DNA of 64,000 bases from Halobaculum rubrum (GTDB taxonomy: Archaea; Halobacteriota; Halobacteria; Halobacteriales; Haloferacaceae), in NCBI RefSeq assembly GCF_019880225.1, contig NZ_CP082284.1, positions 496,001 to 560,000 of the forward strand. Reading direction: 5' to 3'. The notes below the pieces were generated by a model. That model worked only from the letters and a program-made list of their open reading frames with translations, did not search any database and had not been told where the DNA came from. The number at the start of each line of letters is the position of its first letter. Position 1 is the stretch's first letter. The position numbers and the translations under genes are program-made. Shown in pieces: positions 25,251 to 33,955 of the stretch.

Positions 25251-26084
25251 ATGCTGACGCTCGCCTCCGACTTCGGCTCGCCGTACCCCGCCGCGATGAA
25301 AGGTGTGCTCAGATCGCATGGTATCACGGACCTCGTCGACGTGGCCCACGACCTCCCGCAGGGCGACCCCCGCGCGGCCGCGTTCTGGCTCCGCTTCGTC
25401 CTCCCGGAGTTCCCCCCGGGCGTTCACCTCGTCGTCGTCGATCCCGGCGTCGGCACCGACCGCGCGGCCGTCTGCGTCCGCGCCGGCGACCACGCGCTCG
25501 TCGGCCCCGACAACGGCTGCCTGCTCCCGCCGGCGAGGGCGCTGGCCGACGCTAGCGTCGCCCCCGACACCGATCCCGCGGAGGCGATCGAGGTGTTCGC
25601 GGTCGAGGACGACGACCCGCGATCCAGCACGTTTCACGGACGCGACGTGTTCGCGCCGGCGGCCGCCCGCGTCCACGAGGCCGGCGTCGACGGGATCGGG
25701 TCGCTCGACGGGTTCGTCCCGGTCGACGACTACGACGACTACGCGATCCCGACCGCGTGGGTGGAAGCCGAGACGGCCGCCGGCGAGGTGCTCGTCGTCG
25801 ACGACTTCGGCAACGCCGTCACGAACGTCCCCGGCTCGTTCCTCGACGGCCGCGTCGGCGAGCCGATCGCCGTCGAGACCGCCGCCGGGACCCGAGCGGT
25901 GCCCGTCGTCGAGACGTTCGCCGACGTGGACAAACACGACCCGCTGGTCACCGTCGGCAGCCACGGCTTCGTCGAGTGTGACGCGAACCAGGGGCGCGGC
26001 GACGAAGCGTTCGATCTGGCGCCGGGGCGGGCCGTGACCCTCTCGTTCGAGGAGGCCGTCGCGGCGACGGTCCCGACGGACTGA
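25251..26084 (+). CDS. SAM hydroxide adenosyltransferase (DUF62/SAM hydrolase family)
   Basis: A 277-residue member of the DUF62 fold related to fluorinase/chlorinase; members hydrolyse S-adenosylmethionine to adenosine and methionine. The N-terminal motif is LTLASDFGSPYPAAMKGVL; other conserved parts are HLVVVDPGVGTDR, LVGPDNGCLLP, STFHGRDVFAPAA and VVDDFGNAVTNV, which line the SAM site. There is no fluorinase-specific loop evident. ATG 25251 is 7 bases after nadM stops and its stop is 3 bases before the next start, so it is co-transcribed. Linking to NAD synthesis suggests an adenosine/methionine salvage role (inference). Confidence 0.9.
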   Translation: MLTLASDFGSPYPAAMKGVLRSHGITDLVDVAHDLPQGDPRAAAFWLRFVLPEFPPGVHLVVVDPGVGTDRAAVCVRAGDHALVGPDNGCLLPPARALADASVAPDTDPAEAIEVFAVEDDDPRSSTFHGRDVFAPAAARVHEAGVDGIGSLDGFVPVDDYDDYAIPTAWVEAETAAGEVLVVDDFGNAVTNVPGSFLDGRVGEPIAVETAAGTRAVPVVETFADVDKHDPLVTVGSHGFVECDANQGRGDEAFDLAPGRAVTLSFEEAVAATVPTD

Positions 26085-26087
26085 CCC

Positions 26088-26720
26088 GTGGGCGTCGTCT
26101 CCGCCGCCGCCGCGGTCGCCGCGATGAACCTCGTCGGACTGCTGGCGTTCGCGGTCGCGGGCTCGCTCAAGGGCGCCGACGCGGACCTCGACCCGTTCGG
26201 CGTCGCGACGCTGGGCGTCCTCACCGCGCTCGGCGGCGGCACCATCCGCGACGTGCTCGTCGGCCGCGTCCCCGCCGCGCTCCGCTCGACGGGCGACGTG
26301 CTCGTCGTCCTCGCGGGCGTCGGCGTCGGCCTCCTCGTCGCGTGGGCGCTGTCCGGGGGAACCGGCCGTGTCCGCGACCACCCGGCGTTCCTCGTCGCCG
26401 ACGCCGTCGGGCTCGCCGCCTTCGCCGCCTCCGGCGCGGCCGTCGGCGCCGACGCCGGCCTCTCGGCGTTCGGTATCGTCGTCACCGCGACGCTCACCGG
26501 CGTCGGCGGCGGCTCCCTGTCGGACCTGTTACTCGCGAGGGTTCCCGTCGTGCTCCGGGAGGACGTCTACGCGACGCCCGCGCTGCTCGGCGGCGTCGCC
26601 TACGTCGTCGCCGCGGCGGTCGGGGTTCGCGGCGCGACGGCGACGCTCGGCGTCGCAGTCGGCGTGTTCGCCCTCCGAGTTGTCGCGGTACGGCGCGGGT
26701 GGTCGCTGCCGAGGGTCTGA
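26088..26720 (+). CDS. TRIC-type cation channel (UPF0126) membrane protein
   Basis: A 210-residue membrane protein of the UPF0126/TRIC family with an internal duplication: GLLAFAVAGSLKGADADLDP with GGGTIRDVLVGRVP in the first half, and GLAAFAASGAAVGADAGLSA with GGGSLSDLLLARVP in the second. Each half has three helices, and the two GGG motifs sit at the pseudo-symmetric kinks seen in TRIC channels. A seventh C-terminal helix ends in RRGWSLPRV. GTG 26088 starts 3 bases after the previous gene. In bacteria and archaea the family is K+-permeable; selectivity here is inference. Confidence 0.9.
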   Translation: MGVVSAAAAVAAMNLVGLLAFAVAGSLKGADADLDPFGVATLGVLTALGGGTIRDVLVGRVPAALRSTGDVLVVLAGVGVGLLVAWALSGGTGRVRDHPAFLVADAVGLAAFAASGAAVGADAGLSAFGIVVTATLTGVGGGSLSDLLLARVPVVLREDVYATPALLGGVAYVVAAAVGVRGATATLGVAVGVFALRVVAVRRGWSLPRV

Positions 26721-26893
26721 TTCGGCGCTCGAGTGAACCACTGGAGGCGATTCACGGGGTCCTTCGCGCGTCCACGGCGCGCGTTCGTGCCTGACCGCCA
26801 CGTCCGACCGTCACGCGCCCGTCCGCCAGGCGGTTCGATCGCGCACCCGGAGACTGCAACACTCAAGTCGAGCGCGTCGTTGAGGAGTGATAG

Positions 26894-27727
26894 ATGCTGG
26901 AGTTGGAGCACGGGTTCCGCGCGGTCGACGTGCACGCCCGCCTCGATCCCGACGACGGAGCGGTTGTCGCCTCCCGCGGGCGCGACATCTCCCCCGAGCG
27001 GCTCCAGCGCGAGATGCACCAGGCGGGCGTCGTGCAGTCGGCGGTCGCGCCGGGGCCGCGCCCGGCGGGCGAGGGGTACCTCCGCGCAAACAACGCCGTC
27101 GCACGCCTCTCGGTCGACCGACCGTTCCGCGCGATGGCCCGGCTGAACGGTCCCCGCGATCCCGGCGACTCCGCGGTCTCCCGGCTGCGAAACCTCACCG
27201 CCGCTCCCGCGGATCACCACACCGACCCCGGCGACGTGGAGCAGTACGCCTACGACAGCCGCCTCCACGGCTTCGTGCTCGACCCGGTGAACGACGGACT
27301 CCCCACGGAGGCGACGCTCGAACAGATCGCGGCCGCCGACGAGCCCGTGCTCGTGCACGCCGGACGCGGCTATCCGCCCGACGCCGTCGCCGAGACGGTG
27401 CTGTCGTACGGCTTCCCGACGATCCTCTCGTCGTTCGGCGGCTACCCGCTCGATCGGGCGCTGATGGACGAGGCGCTGGAGCTGTTGGACTCCTACGACG
27501 ACCTCTACCTCGACACGGCGTTCGTTCGGTTCCGGGACGTCCTCGAACGCGGCCTGCTGGAGCATCCCGACCGCGTCCTGTTCGGCTCGGGCGCGCCCGA
27601 CACCCATCCCGACGTGGGCGTGATGGAGGTGCTCACGCTCGACGTGCCCGAGGACCTGCTCGACCGCGCGCTCTCGAAGAACGCCGCGCGCGTCATCGAG
27701 GGACTGGCGCCCGGCGCCGACGCCTGA
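26894..27727 (+). CDS. Amidohydrolase-fold protein with an altered metal motif
   Basis: A 277-residue TIM-barrel protein resembling the amidohydrolase_2 (TatD/ACMSD-like) group: LEHGFRAVDVHARLDPDD at strand 1, DSRLHGFVLDPVND, EPVLVHAGRGYPP with a conserved His, and VLFGSGAPDTHPDV with the late Asp. In most members strand 1 reads DxHxH; here it is DVHAR, so the second His is Arg and binuclear metal binding is doubtful. A GAGGAG ribosome-binding-like sequence precedes ATG 26894. No operon partner is adjacent. Confidence 0.75.
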   Translation: MLELEHGFRAVDVHARLDPDDGAVVASRGRDISPERLQREMHQAGVVQSAVAPGPRPAGEGYLRANNAVARLSVDRPFRAMARLNGPRDPGDSAVSRLRNLTAAPADHHTDPGDVEQYAYDSRLHGFVLDPVNDGLPTEATLEQIAAADEPVLVHAGRGYPPDAVAETVLSYGFPTILSSFGGYPLDRALMDEALELLDSYDDLYLDTAFVRFRDVLERGLLEHPDRVLFGSGAPDTHPDVGVMEVLTLDVPEDLLDRALSKNAARVIEGLAPGADA

Positions 27728-27769
27728 CTCCGGATCGACCGCTGGTCGCTTCTGTTCCCGTATAACCGC

Positions 27770-28684
27770 CTAGTCCGTTCGTCGGTCGTACCGCGCGACG
27801 GCCCGGTCGGCACGCGCGGTGACACCGTTCGGGTTCCGCTTCGGGGAGCGATCGCGCGCACGAGCGACGAGCCCGTCCGACGCGCCCGCGGAGATCCCCG
27901 CGACCACGTCGCGCCCGTTTCGCACCCACGAGGTGGGGGTCGCGTCGCCGCCGAGCACGTCACGCATCGCGCCCGCGGCGTCGCCGGCGGCGTGGCCGAT
28001 CGTCCGGCGCAACACCGTCGGGCGAATCCCGTAGTTCTTCGTGAGCCGGTACGCGAGCGCTCGATACTTCCACCCGAGATCGCGGCGCTCGATCCCCCCG
28101 TCGGTGGCCTCCGTGCGGCGTCGAGCCGCGACAGCGGCGCTCCAGGTCACGTCCACGTCCATCCCCGCGAGGCGGTGTGCGGCGTCGCGGGCGCCGCCGG
28201 TCTCGAGGTACTCGTCGAAGCCGTCCAACTCCTCCAGCACGGGCCGCGCGAGGACGACGTTGCGGCCGTTGAAGTACGACACCTCCCGGTCGGCGATGCG
28301 TCGACGCTCCAGCCCGTCGCTGGTCGCGCCGCCGCGCACCGTCCGCCGAAGCGGTCCGGTGACGACGGACGCACCCTCGGCGAACGCCTCGTCGACGGCC
28401 TCGCGCCACCCCGGCTCCGGCTCGTAGTCGTAGCCGAGGAACGCGACCGCGTCCCCGTCGGCCACCTCGAGGCCCGCGTTGCGGGCGACGTTCACGTTGC
28501 GCGCCGCGATCTCGACGAGGACGTCCACGTCGTCGCGGTCGCGAACCATCCCGGTCGTCCCGTCGGCGGAGGGGCCGTTCACGACGATCACCTCCACGTC
28601 CGGCGCGACGGCCGCCAGCGCGTCGAGGGCGGTCGCCAGCCTCTCCCGACCGTTGAGTGTCGGGACGACCACCGAGAGCTCCAT
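27770..28684 (-). CDS. Family 2 glycosyltransferase
   Basis: A 304-residue GT-A-fold glycosyltransferase. The N-terminal strand is ELSVVVPTLNGRERLATALD, followed by VEVIVVNGPSADGTT. Donor contacts are ARNVNVARNAGLEVADGD and the variant acidic motif GYDYEPEPGW, where usual GT2 enzymes have a DxD. FNGRNVVLARPVLEELDGFDE and GMDVDVTWS are acceptor-side segments. There is no membrane helix, so it is cytoplasmic or peripheral. Specificity is unknown; surrounding genes do not form a glycosylation cluster. Haloarchaeal relatives commonly add sugars to S-layer glycans or lipids. Confidence 0.85.
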   Translation of the reverse strand: MELSVVVPTLNGRERLATALDALAAVAPDVEVIVVNGPSADGTTGMVRDRDDVDVLVEIAARNVNVARNAGLEVADGDAVAFLGYDYEPEPGWREAVDEAFAEGASVVTGPLRRTVRGGATSDGLERRRIADREVSYFNGRNVVLARPVLEELDGFDEYLETGGARDAAHRLAGMDVDVTWSAAVAARRRTEATDGGIERRDLGWKYRALAYRLTKNYGIRPTVLRRTIGHAAGDAAGAMRDVLGGDATPTSWVRNGRDVVAGISAGASDGLVARARDRSPKRNPNGVTARADRAVARYDRRTD

Positions 28685-28820
28685 AGCTCACGGTAGGAAG
28701 TCGGAGACTTAAAAGGGGGGATTCCGACCGGTGTCCGAACCGAACGCACGGTCGTCGGCGACGGCCGCAAGCGGCCGCCGAAGCGTTCGAACGGGGGCGC
28801 TCCGGGTGTGCGTCGACCGA

Positions 28821-29093
28821 TCAGCGGTTCAGGTAGTAGACCTGCTTGCGCGCGTCCTTGAACGAGTAGCGCGAGCCGACGAGCCCCTGCTCTTCCAGCC
28901 GGTTGAGCGCGTAGCGTACGGTGCGGTCGGGGAGCAGCGACTCCTCGGCCAGTTGGCCCTGCGAGAGCGGCGCGTCGCCCTCGAGAACCTTGGCGACGAG
29001 CTTCGCGCTCGGCGGCAGATCGCTGAGGAGATCGCGATATTCGGTGTCGGTGAGCGCGTCTGCGGCGTCCGGGTCCGCGGTACTGGTGCTCAT
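28821..29093 (-). CDS. Small winged-helix transcriptional regulator (MarR/TrmB-like)
   Basis: A 90-residue single-domain winged-helix protein: LPPSAKLVAKVLEG (helix 1), SQGQLAEESLLP (helix 2), RTVRYALNRLEEQGLVG (recognition helix), then the wing YSFKDARKQVYYLNR. It is a paralogue of the protein at 11443-11709. It has no ligand-binding domain, so it may act as a DNA-bending co-regulator or respond through dimerisation. It is divergent from the PPOX gene across a 330-base AT-rich spacer that contains several candidate TATA elements. Confidence 0.88.
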   Translation of the reverse strand: MSTSTADPDAADALTDTEYRDLLSDLPPSAKLVAKVLEGDAPLSQGQLAEESLLPDRTVRYALNRLEEQGLVGSRYSFKDARKQVYYLNR

Positions 29094-29423
29094 ACCCGTC
29101 CGGAGTTCGAGGGTGGTGGTAAAGGTTGCCTCAATACAAGCCCAACTCGTGCATATCCCTTATACGTATTATATCATGCCGTCGATTCGAGCGATATCGG
29201 CCTCTTCAGCCCGACTCGTGCGCGAGAACGTCGGATTCCGGTTTGCCGGCGTCGGACGACCGGACGATCGACCTCGGAAACGAGTCAGCGGACAGTATAC
29301 TACACGACGACACGTTTGGCCGGTGTCTGGTCACGGCCGTCTGCTTCATCGGTCACGATCTCGTCCGGTTGGATCGGCGTGTTCGACGCCAACGACCAAG
29401 TGGATCCCGGGCGAGGAACGCAC
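29094..29423. other. Intergenic spacer of 330 bases with divergent promoters
   Basis: No gene is supported. The stretch is unusually AT-rich for this chromosome around 29150-29180 (GCATATCCCTTATACGTATT) and at 29293-29302 (AGTATACTAC). The first fits a minus-strand promoter for the winged-helix gene, the second a plus-strand promoter for the PPOX gene. Nothing else coding is visible. Confidence 0.5.
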
Positions 29424-29816
29424 GTGATTCCCGAGTCGCACGTCGACATCTTCGAGTCGGAGTCGTTCGCTCACCTCTCCACGGTCATGCCCGACGGCAC
29501 GCCCCAGGTCACGCCGGTGTGGGTCGACCACGAGGACCGCGAGTACGTGCTCGTGAACACCGCCCGCGGGCGCCGCAAGGAACGAAACATCCGGAACAAC
29601 CCGAAGGTCGGGCTCTCCGTCACCGACCCCGACGACCCGTACCGCTACGTGTCGGTCATGGGCGAGGCCGAACTCACGGAGGAAGGTGCCGTCGAACACA
29701 TCGACGAACTGGCGAAGCGCTACTTCGACGTCGACGAGTACCCCCACCACGGCGAGGAGTCCGGACCGCGCGTCATCGTCCGCATTCCGACGGAGAAGAT
29801 CACCACCAGCGGATGA
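29424..29816 (+). CDS. PPOX-class F420- or FMN-dependent oxidoreductase
   Basis: A 130-residue split-beta-barrel flavin/deazaflavin protein. Family blocks are FAHLSTVMPDGTPQVTPVWVD, the basic helix TARGRRKERNIRNNPKVGLS (cofactor phosphate binding) and YRYVSVMGEAELTEEGAVEHI. The length matches PPOX-class F420-dependent enzymes, which are common in haloarchaea. GTG 29424 is chosen because relatives start (M)IPxSHxDxFES; an in-frame GTG at 29379 is possible. The substrate is unknown. Confidence 0.88.
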   Translation: MIPESHVDIFESESFAHLSTVMPDGTPQVTPVWVDHEDREYVLVNTARGRRKERNIRNNPKVGLSVTDPDDPYRYVSVMGEAELTEEGAVEHIDELAKRYFDVDEYPHHGEESGPRVIVRIPTEKITTSG

Positions 29817-29936
29817 GCGATCCGGCGATCGCGAATCCGAGTCCGATCGACCCCGAGGGGCGAGGCCGGCAGACTGCACCCCGGTCGTCGGGGTATCAGT
29901 ATCGTTTTACCGCTCGCCCGAGCATCCCGAGGTAGT

Positions 29937-30641
29937 GTGAAGGGCCAGGAGTGGTACCAGGCCGACTCGGTCGCCGAGGAGTACGACGACAAGCGGTTCT
30001 CGAAGGGCGGACGACTCATCGACCGCCGCGAGAAGCGTGCCGTACTCGAGGCGCTCGGGCCGGTCGAGGACGAGCGTGTGCTCGAGATCGCCTGCGGCAC
30101 CGGACGGTTCACCGTGATGCTCGCCGAGCGGGGCGCCGACATCGTCGGCCTCGACATCTCCGACGCGATGCTGGCGCAGGGTCGCGAGAAGGCGCGCCGA
30201 GCCGGCCTGGAGTCGACCGTCGAGTTCATGCGTGGCGACGCCGCCCGGCTGCCGTTCCCCGACGATCACTTCGACGCCGTGTTCGCGATGCGCTTTTTCC
30301 ACCTCGCGGACACGCCCGCGAAGTTCCTCGCGGAGATGGCGCGCGTCTCGAAGGACGTCGTCTTCTTCGACACGTTCCGCGGATCCTCCTTCCGCGTGCT
30401 GTACAACTGGGCGTTGCCGATGGGCTCGCGACTGTACGGGCGAGAGGAGGTCGATCGGCTCGTCGACGGCGCCGGCCTGCGTCTCCGCCGCGCCGATCAC
30501 GACTTCGTGTTCCCGTACGGCTTCTACCGCGAGGTTCCCAACGCCGTCGCCGACCCGTTCTGGTCGCTCGATCGGACCATCGGAGGCAACGCGATCGGGG
30601 AGAAACTCTCGTCGGTCTCCTACTGGACCGCCGAGGTCTGA
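29937..30641 (+). CDS. Class I SAM-dependent methyltransferase
   Basis: A 234-residue methyltransferase. Motif I is VLEIACGTGRFTVMLAERG, with the acidic ribose contact in IVGLDIS; motif IV-like DHFDAVFAMRFFHL follows. The N-terminal EWYQADSVAEEYDDKRFSKG resembles UbiE/small-molecule methyltransferases. The C-terminal half has several aromatic residues and no known substrate domain. GTG 29937 is preceded by a T-rich ATCGTTTTAC (about 29901-29910) suitable as TATA. The substrate is unknown. Confidence 0.88.
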   Translation: MKGQEWYQADSVAEEYDDKRFSKGGRLIDRREKRAVLEALGPVEDERVLEIACGTGRFTVMLAERGADIVGLDISDAMLAQGREKARRAGLESTVEFMRGDAARLPFPDDHFDAVFAMRFFHLADTPAKFLAEMARVSKDVVFFDTFRGSSFRVLYNWALPMGSRLYGREEVDRLVDGAGLRLRRADHDFVFPYGFYREVPNAVADPFWSLDRTIGGNAIGEKLSSVSYWTAEV

Positions 30642-30695
30642 GACGCGCGATCGGCGGCGGATTCCTCGGTTCGAACGACCAGCTGCCGCCGTCCG

Positions 30696-31187
30696 TTACT
30701 CGTTCGTCGGCACGGACACCACCGGCACGTCAGTCGCATCCCGTACGTTGCTCGCCAGATTCGACGGGGAGAACAACCGCGTGAGCCCGCTCCGGTCCGG
30801 CTCGGCGACGACGACGAGGTCGACGTCGTTGCCGTCGGCGTACACGCCGATCTCCTCGGCCGGCGTGCCGTAGCGGAGTCGTTTGCGTACCGGGAGGTCC
30901 GCCGCTCGACCGGCGTCGCCGACGGCGTCGAGCGCCGTCTCCGCCTCGTCCTCGCGCCGCTCGACGACCATGTCCCAGTGGTCCACCGACGCGTCCATCG
31001 GGACGACCGACAGCGCGTCCAACTCCGCGCCGTGTGCGGCCGCCAACGAGACTGCTACCTCGTGTACCCGTTCGTTCGTATCGTCGTCGACCGCGAGAAG
31101 CACGCGGTCGAACCCGCCGACCGGTGACGCACTCGATTCGACCGCCCGCTCGTCCGCCGTGTCGATACTCGAACTCGTAGTTGCCAT
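30696..31187 (-). CDS. Universal stress protein, without ATP-binding motif
   Basis: A 163-residue Usp-fold protein: FDRVLLAVDDDTNERVHEVA is the first strand/helix, GNDVDLVVVAEPDRSGLTRL the fourth strand region. The ATP motif G-x2-G-x9-G-S of the class at 3885-4310 is absent (the segment reads AEPDRSGLTRLFSPS), so this belongs to the non-nucleotide class. The first ~22 residues are a Ser/Ala/Asp extension. The start at 31187 has a strong TATA candidate 27-35 bases upstream (minus-strand AAATATTTGC). Confidence 0.82.
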   Translation of the reverse strand: MATTSSSIDTADERAVESSASPVGGFDRVLLAVDDDTNERVHEVAVSLAAAHGAELDALSVVPMDASVDHWDMVVERREDEAETALDAVGDAGRAADLPVRKRLRYGTPAEEIGVYADGNDVDLVVVAEPDRSGLTRLFSPSNLASNVRDATDVPVVSVPTNE

Positions 31188-31211
31188 TACGACACCGATA
31201 TGGCTCTATAG

Positions 31212-31222
31212 GCAAATATTTG
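31212..31222 (-). promoter_or_regulatory. TATA box for the Usp gene
   Basis: Minus-strand CAAATATTTGC is centred ~30 bases from the ATG at 31187. The same bases are palindromic. Confidence 0.5.
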
Positions 31223-31250
31223 TCCATTTTTGTTCGGAAGAACTCGTTGG

Positions 31251-31270
31251 TATAGACTACTATAGACTGT
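31251..31270. repeat. Tandem TATAGACT repeat upstream of the Usp gene
   Basis: TATAGACTAC is followed immediately by TATAGACTGT, two 10-base units sharing eight bases, in an AT-rich island. Confidence 0.6.
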
Positions 31271-31471
31271 ATACAGGATGAACGTCCAATACATTGCCGA
31301 CGTCCGTGATAGATCGGGGTTCGGAATCGCCGGGGTGACATGTCGGCTGCCACGACGGAGGCATGTTCGCCGAGGAAGGTGCGGGGCAGACGGTCCGGGA
31401 GGGGCGCGCGGCGACCGTTCCCGTCGGTCGGCGGCGGCGACCGAGGACCGCTCCGTCGTGAAATCGGGCCG

Positions 31472-32896
31472 TCAGAAGATGTTCGCCTGTCGATACACCG
31501 AGATCCCGTCGTCCATGATCTCGTAGGGCTTCGTCTCGCGCGAGTGGTTGGCGTCGCGGATCTTCTGGATCTCGATCGCGAGACGGGTCTCCCGGAAGTC
31601 CGACGGGCGCACGTACCGGAGGACGAACACCGCGTCGGTGAGGTACTCCACGATGCCGTGGCGGGAGGCGAAGGCGTTCTCCTCGGAGGCCTCGCTCGTC
31701 AGCATCGTCGTCACGCCCGCCTCCTTCAGCGAACGCGCGAAGTCGAACACCTCCGAGCGGCGCTTGCTCGGGTGGTCGTACATCATCTCAAGCAGGGAGA
31801 CGGAGTCGAGCACGAGGCGGTCGGCCCCGAACTCGGTGACGAGCCGGGAGATGTCGTCTCGGATGGAGTCCAGCGAGTTCGCCATCTCGATGGGGTCCAT
31901 CGCGACGACCGCGAGGCGGTCCGCCTCGGCGTGCCGGCGGAACTCCCAGCCCTTCTCCTCGGCCGTCGAGAGGATCGCCTCGCGCGACTCCTCCAGCGTG
32001 ATGTAGATGCCGTTGCCGCCGTCCTCCAGCACCTCGTTGAGGAACTGGAGCGCGAACGTCGTCTTTCCGGTTCCCGCGCTCCCGATGACGGCCATCAGCG
32101 ACCGCTCGGGAATGCCGCCGAGGATCATCTCGTCGAGCCCCTCGATACCGAGGTCGATGCGAGGGATGTTCGACTCGAACTCCTCCTCGTCGAAGTCGGG
32201 GGAGCCGCCGCCGGGCTCGCCGCCACCGAACCCGCCCTCGAAATCGCCGCCGAAGTCCCCGAATCCGCCGTCGAAGTCGTCGCCGCCGCCTCCTCCCGGC
32301 CCGTCGGTTCCGGGTGCACCCTGCATCGCCGCGCCGAAATCGTCGCCGAACGGATCGTCCGCGGGACCGCCGTCCCCGTCGGCGGGAGCGGGATCGGGAG
32401 CCACGTCCCCGTCCGGATCTTCGCTCACGCCGCCGAAGGGGTCGGCGTCGTGCGGCGTGTCCGGCTCCGCCGACCGCTCCGATCCCGCGTCGCCAGTCGA
32501 TCGATCCGGAGTCTCGCCGTCGGCGCCGTCGTCGACGCCGCCGCTCCCGTCGGGGCCGCCGAACTCGTCGCCGCCGAACTCGTCGCCGCCGGTAGTGTCG
32601 GGCTCCCCCGCGTCGTCGGCCGCCTCGTCGAAGTCACCGCCGACGCCGGCGCCGAACGAGCCGTCGTCGATATCGTCGAACCCCTCCTCGGTCGATGCGA
32701 ATCCGGAATCGACCGGGCGATCGCTCGGTTCCGCGTCCCCGTGCTCGTCGTCGGACGCGTCCTCGCCGCGCTGTCGTTCGTCGTTCGCCCCGTCGTTGGG
32801 GGCGTCAGTGGCGTCCTCGCCGTCGTCCGCTCCGGCATCGCCGTCGTCCTGCTCGGCCTCACGGAGCGCGCGTTCGAACCAATCGTCGTCGCTCAC
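31472..32896 (-). CDS. KaiC/RadA-type RecA-like ATPase with long disordered N-terminus
   Basis: A 474-residue protein. Residues 1-10 form a short start ([10 protein letters not shown]), residues ~11-240 are Asp/Gly-rich and disordered with many Phe-Gly contacts ([20 protein letters not shown]), and residues ~243-474 form a KaiC/RecA ATPase. Walker A is GSAGTGKT (272-279), Walker B is [13 protein letters not shown], and the C-terminal [20 protein letters not shown] is typical of archaeal KaiC-like proteins. The start is GTG 32896, preceding MSDDDW. It resembles archaeal KaiC-domain signalling ATPases rather than FlaH; its output is unknown. It is divergent from NAD kinase. Confidence 0.85.
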   Translation of the reverse strand: MSDDDWFERALREAEQDDGDAGADDGEDATDAPNDGANDERQRGEDASDDEHGDAEPSDRPVDSGFASTEEGFDDIDDGSFGAGVGGDFDEAADDAGEPDTTGGDEFGGDEFGGPDGSGGVDDGADGETPDRSTGDAGSERSAEPDTPHDADPFGGVSEDPDGDVAPDPAPADGDGGPADDPFGDDFGAAMQGAPGTDGPGGGGGDDFDGGFGDFGGDFEGGFGGGEPGGGSPDFDEEEFESNIPRIDLGIEGLDEMILGGIPERSLMAVIGSAGTGKTTFALQFLNEVLEDGGNGIYITLEESREAILSTAEEKGWEFRRHAEADRLAVVAMDPIEMANSLDSIRDDISRLVTEFGADRLVLDSVSLLEMMYDHPSKRRSEVFDFARSLKEAGVTTMLTSEASEENAFASRHGIVEYLTDAVFVLRYVRPSDFRETRLAIEIQKIRDANHSRETKPYEIMDDGISVYRQANIF

Positions 32897-33098
32897 AGTC
32901 GATCCCCCCCGCGAGTCCGACCGACCGACGCCCGCCGTAGCTGGTCGCAGGCACCGTGCGCCGCCGTCGGCCGTACGGTCATCGTCGTTCCGGAGACGGT
33001 CCGCGGACATGAATGTTCCCCAGCGGGCCGTCGGATCCGCGCGCGGGCGGTGGGCCGCTGTCGGATGGCTTTTTGCCCGGGGACGGCGACGTGCGCGT

Positions 33099-33920
33099 AT
33101 GGAAGTCGGGATCGTCGCCCAGAAGGGGAACAACCGCGCGGCGTTCCTCGCCGAGGAGCTGCGCGACAGGCTCCACGAGGTCGACGTGCGCGTCGTCGTC
33201 GACGAGGCGACCGCCGACACGCTCGATCTCGACGGGGTCCCCGTCGCCGCGATGGACGGCGTCGACCTCGTCGTCTCCGTCGGCGGCGACGGGACGTTCC
33301 TGTTCGCGGCCCGCGGCGCCGGCGACGTCCCGATACTCGGCGTGAACCTCGGCGAGGTGGGATTCCTCAACGCCGTCGCCCCCGATGAGGCCGTCGACAC
33401 CGTGCTCGCGGAAGTCGCCGCCTTTCGCGACGACGGGATGCGGGTCCGCGAGGCACCCCGTATCGCCGCCAGCTGTGACGGCTGGCGCTCGGAACCGGCG
33501 GCCAACGAGGTCGTCGTCCAGGGCGGTCGCCGGGGCCGCGGCGGCGGCGTCGGCTACGAGGTTCGCGTCGACGGCTCGCTGTACTCCGGCGGCCACGCCG
33601 ACGGCGTGCTCGTCGCGACCCCGACCGGGTCGACCGCGTACAACCTCTCGGAGGGCGGCCCCCTCGTCCACCCGTCGGTCGACGGCCTGGTCGTCACCGA
33701 GATGTGCGCCGAAGGGGGGATGCCGCCGCTGCTTGCGGACCCCGACGCCGCGGTGAGCGTCACGCTCACTGACGCTGACGAGGCGGTCGTCATCACCGAC
33801 GGCCGGGGACAGCGCACCCTCGACGTACCCACGGACGTGACCGTCGCGGCGACCGAACCGCCGGTCAGGATCGCCGGCCCCTCCTCGGACTTCTTCGAGG
33901 CGCTCGGGAAACTGCAGTAA
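33099..33920 (+). CDS. nadK: NAD(+)/NADH kinase
   Basis: A 273-residue NAD kinase, source of NADP. The catalytic GGDGTFL motif has Asp64; the conserved NE/D block is [15 protein letters not shown], and [21 protein letters not shown] is the signature dinucleotide-binding motif. The C-terminal FFEALGKLQ closes the family-typical beta sandwich. ATG 33099 follows a T-rich CTTTTTGCCC. The divergent KaiC-like gene shares the 202-base intergenic region. Adenylate-dependent versus polyphosphate-dependent use cannot be decided by eye. Confidence 0.95.
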   Translation: MEVGIVAQKGNNRAAFLAEELRDRLHEVDVRVVVDEATADTLDLDGVPVAAMDGVDLVVSVGGDGTFLFAARGAGDVPILGVNLGEVGFLNAVAPDEAVDTVLAEVAAFRDDGMRVREAPRIAASCDGWRSEPAANEVVVQGGRRGRGGGVGYEVRVDGSLYSGGHADGVLVATPTGSTAYNLSEGGPLVHPSVDGLVVTEMCAEGGMPPLLADPDAAVSVTLTDADEAVVITDGRGQRTLDVPTDVTVAATEPPVRIAGPSSDFFEALGKLQ

Positions 33921-33955
33921 CCAGTATCGGCCGGAACAGCCCCGACCGTTCCGGT

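Noticed and set aside
31278-31526. 82-residue plus-strand ORF starting MNVQYIADV in the Usp-KaiC gap
   Set aside because: It overlaps the end of the KaiC-like gene in antisense and becomes Arg-rich after ~20 residues. A TATA-like GTATAC sits too close to the ATG to drive it.
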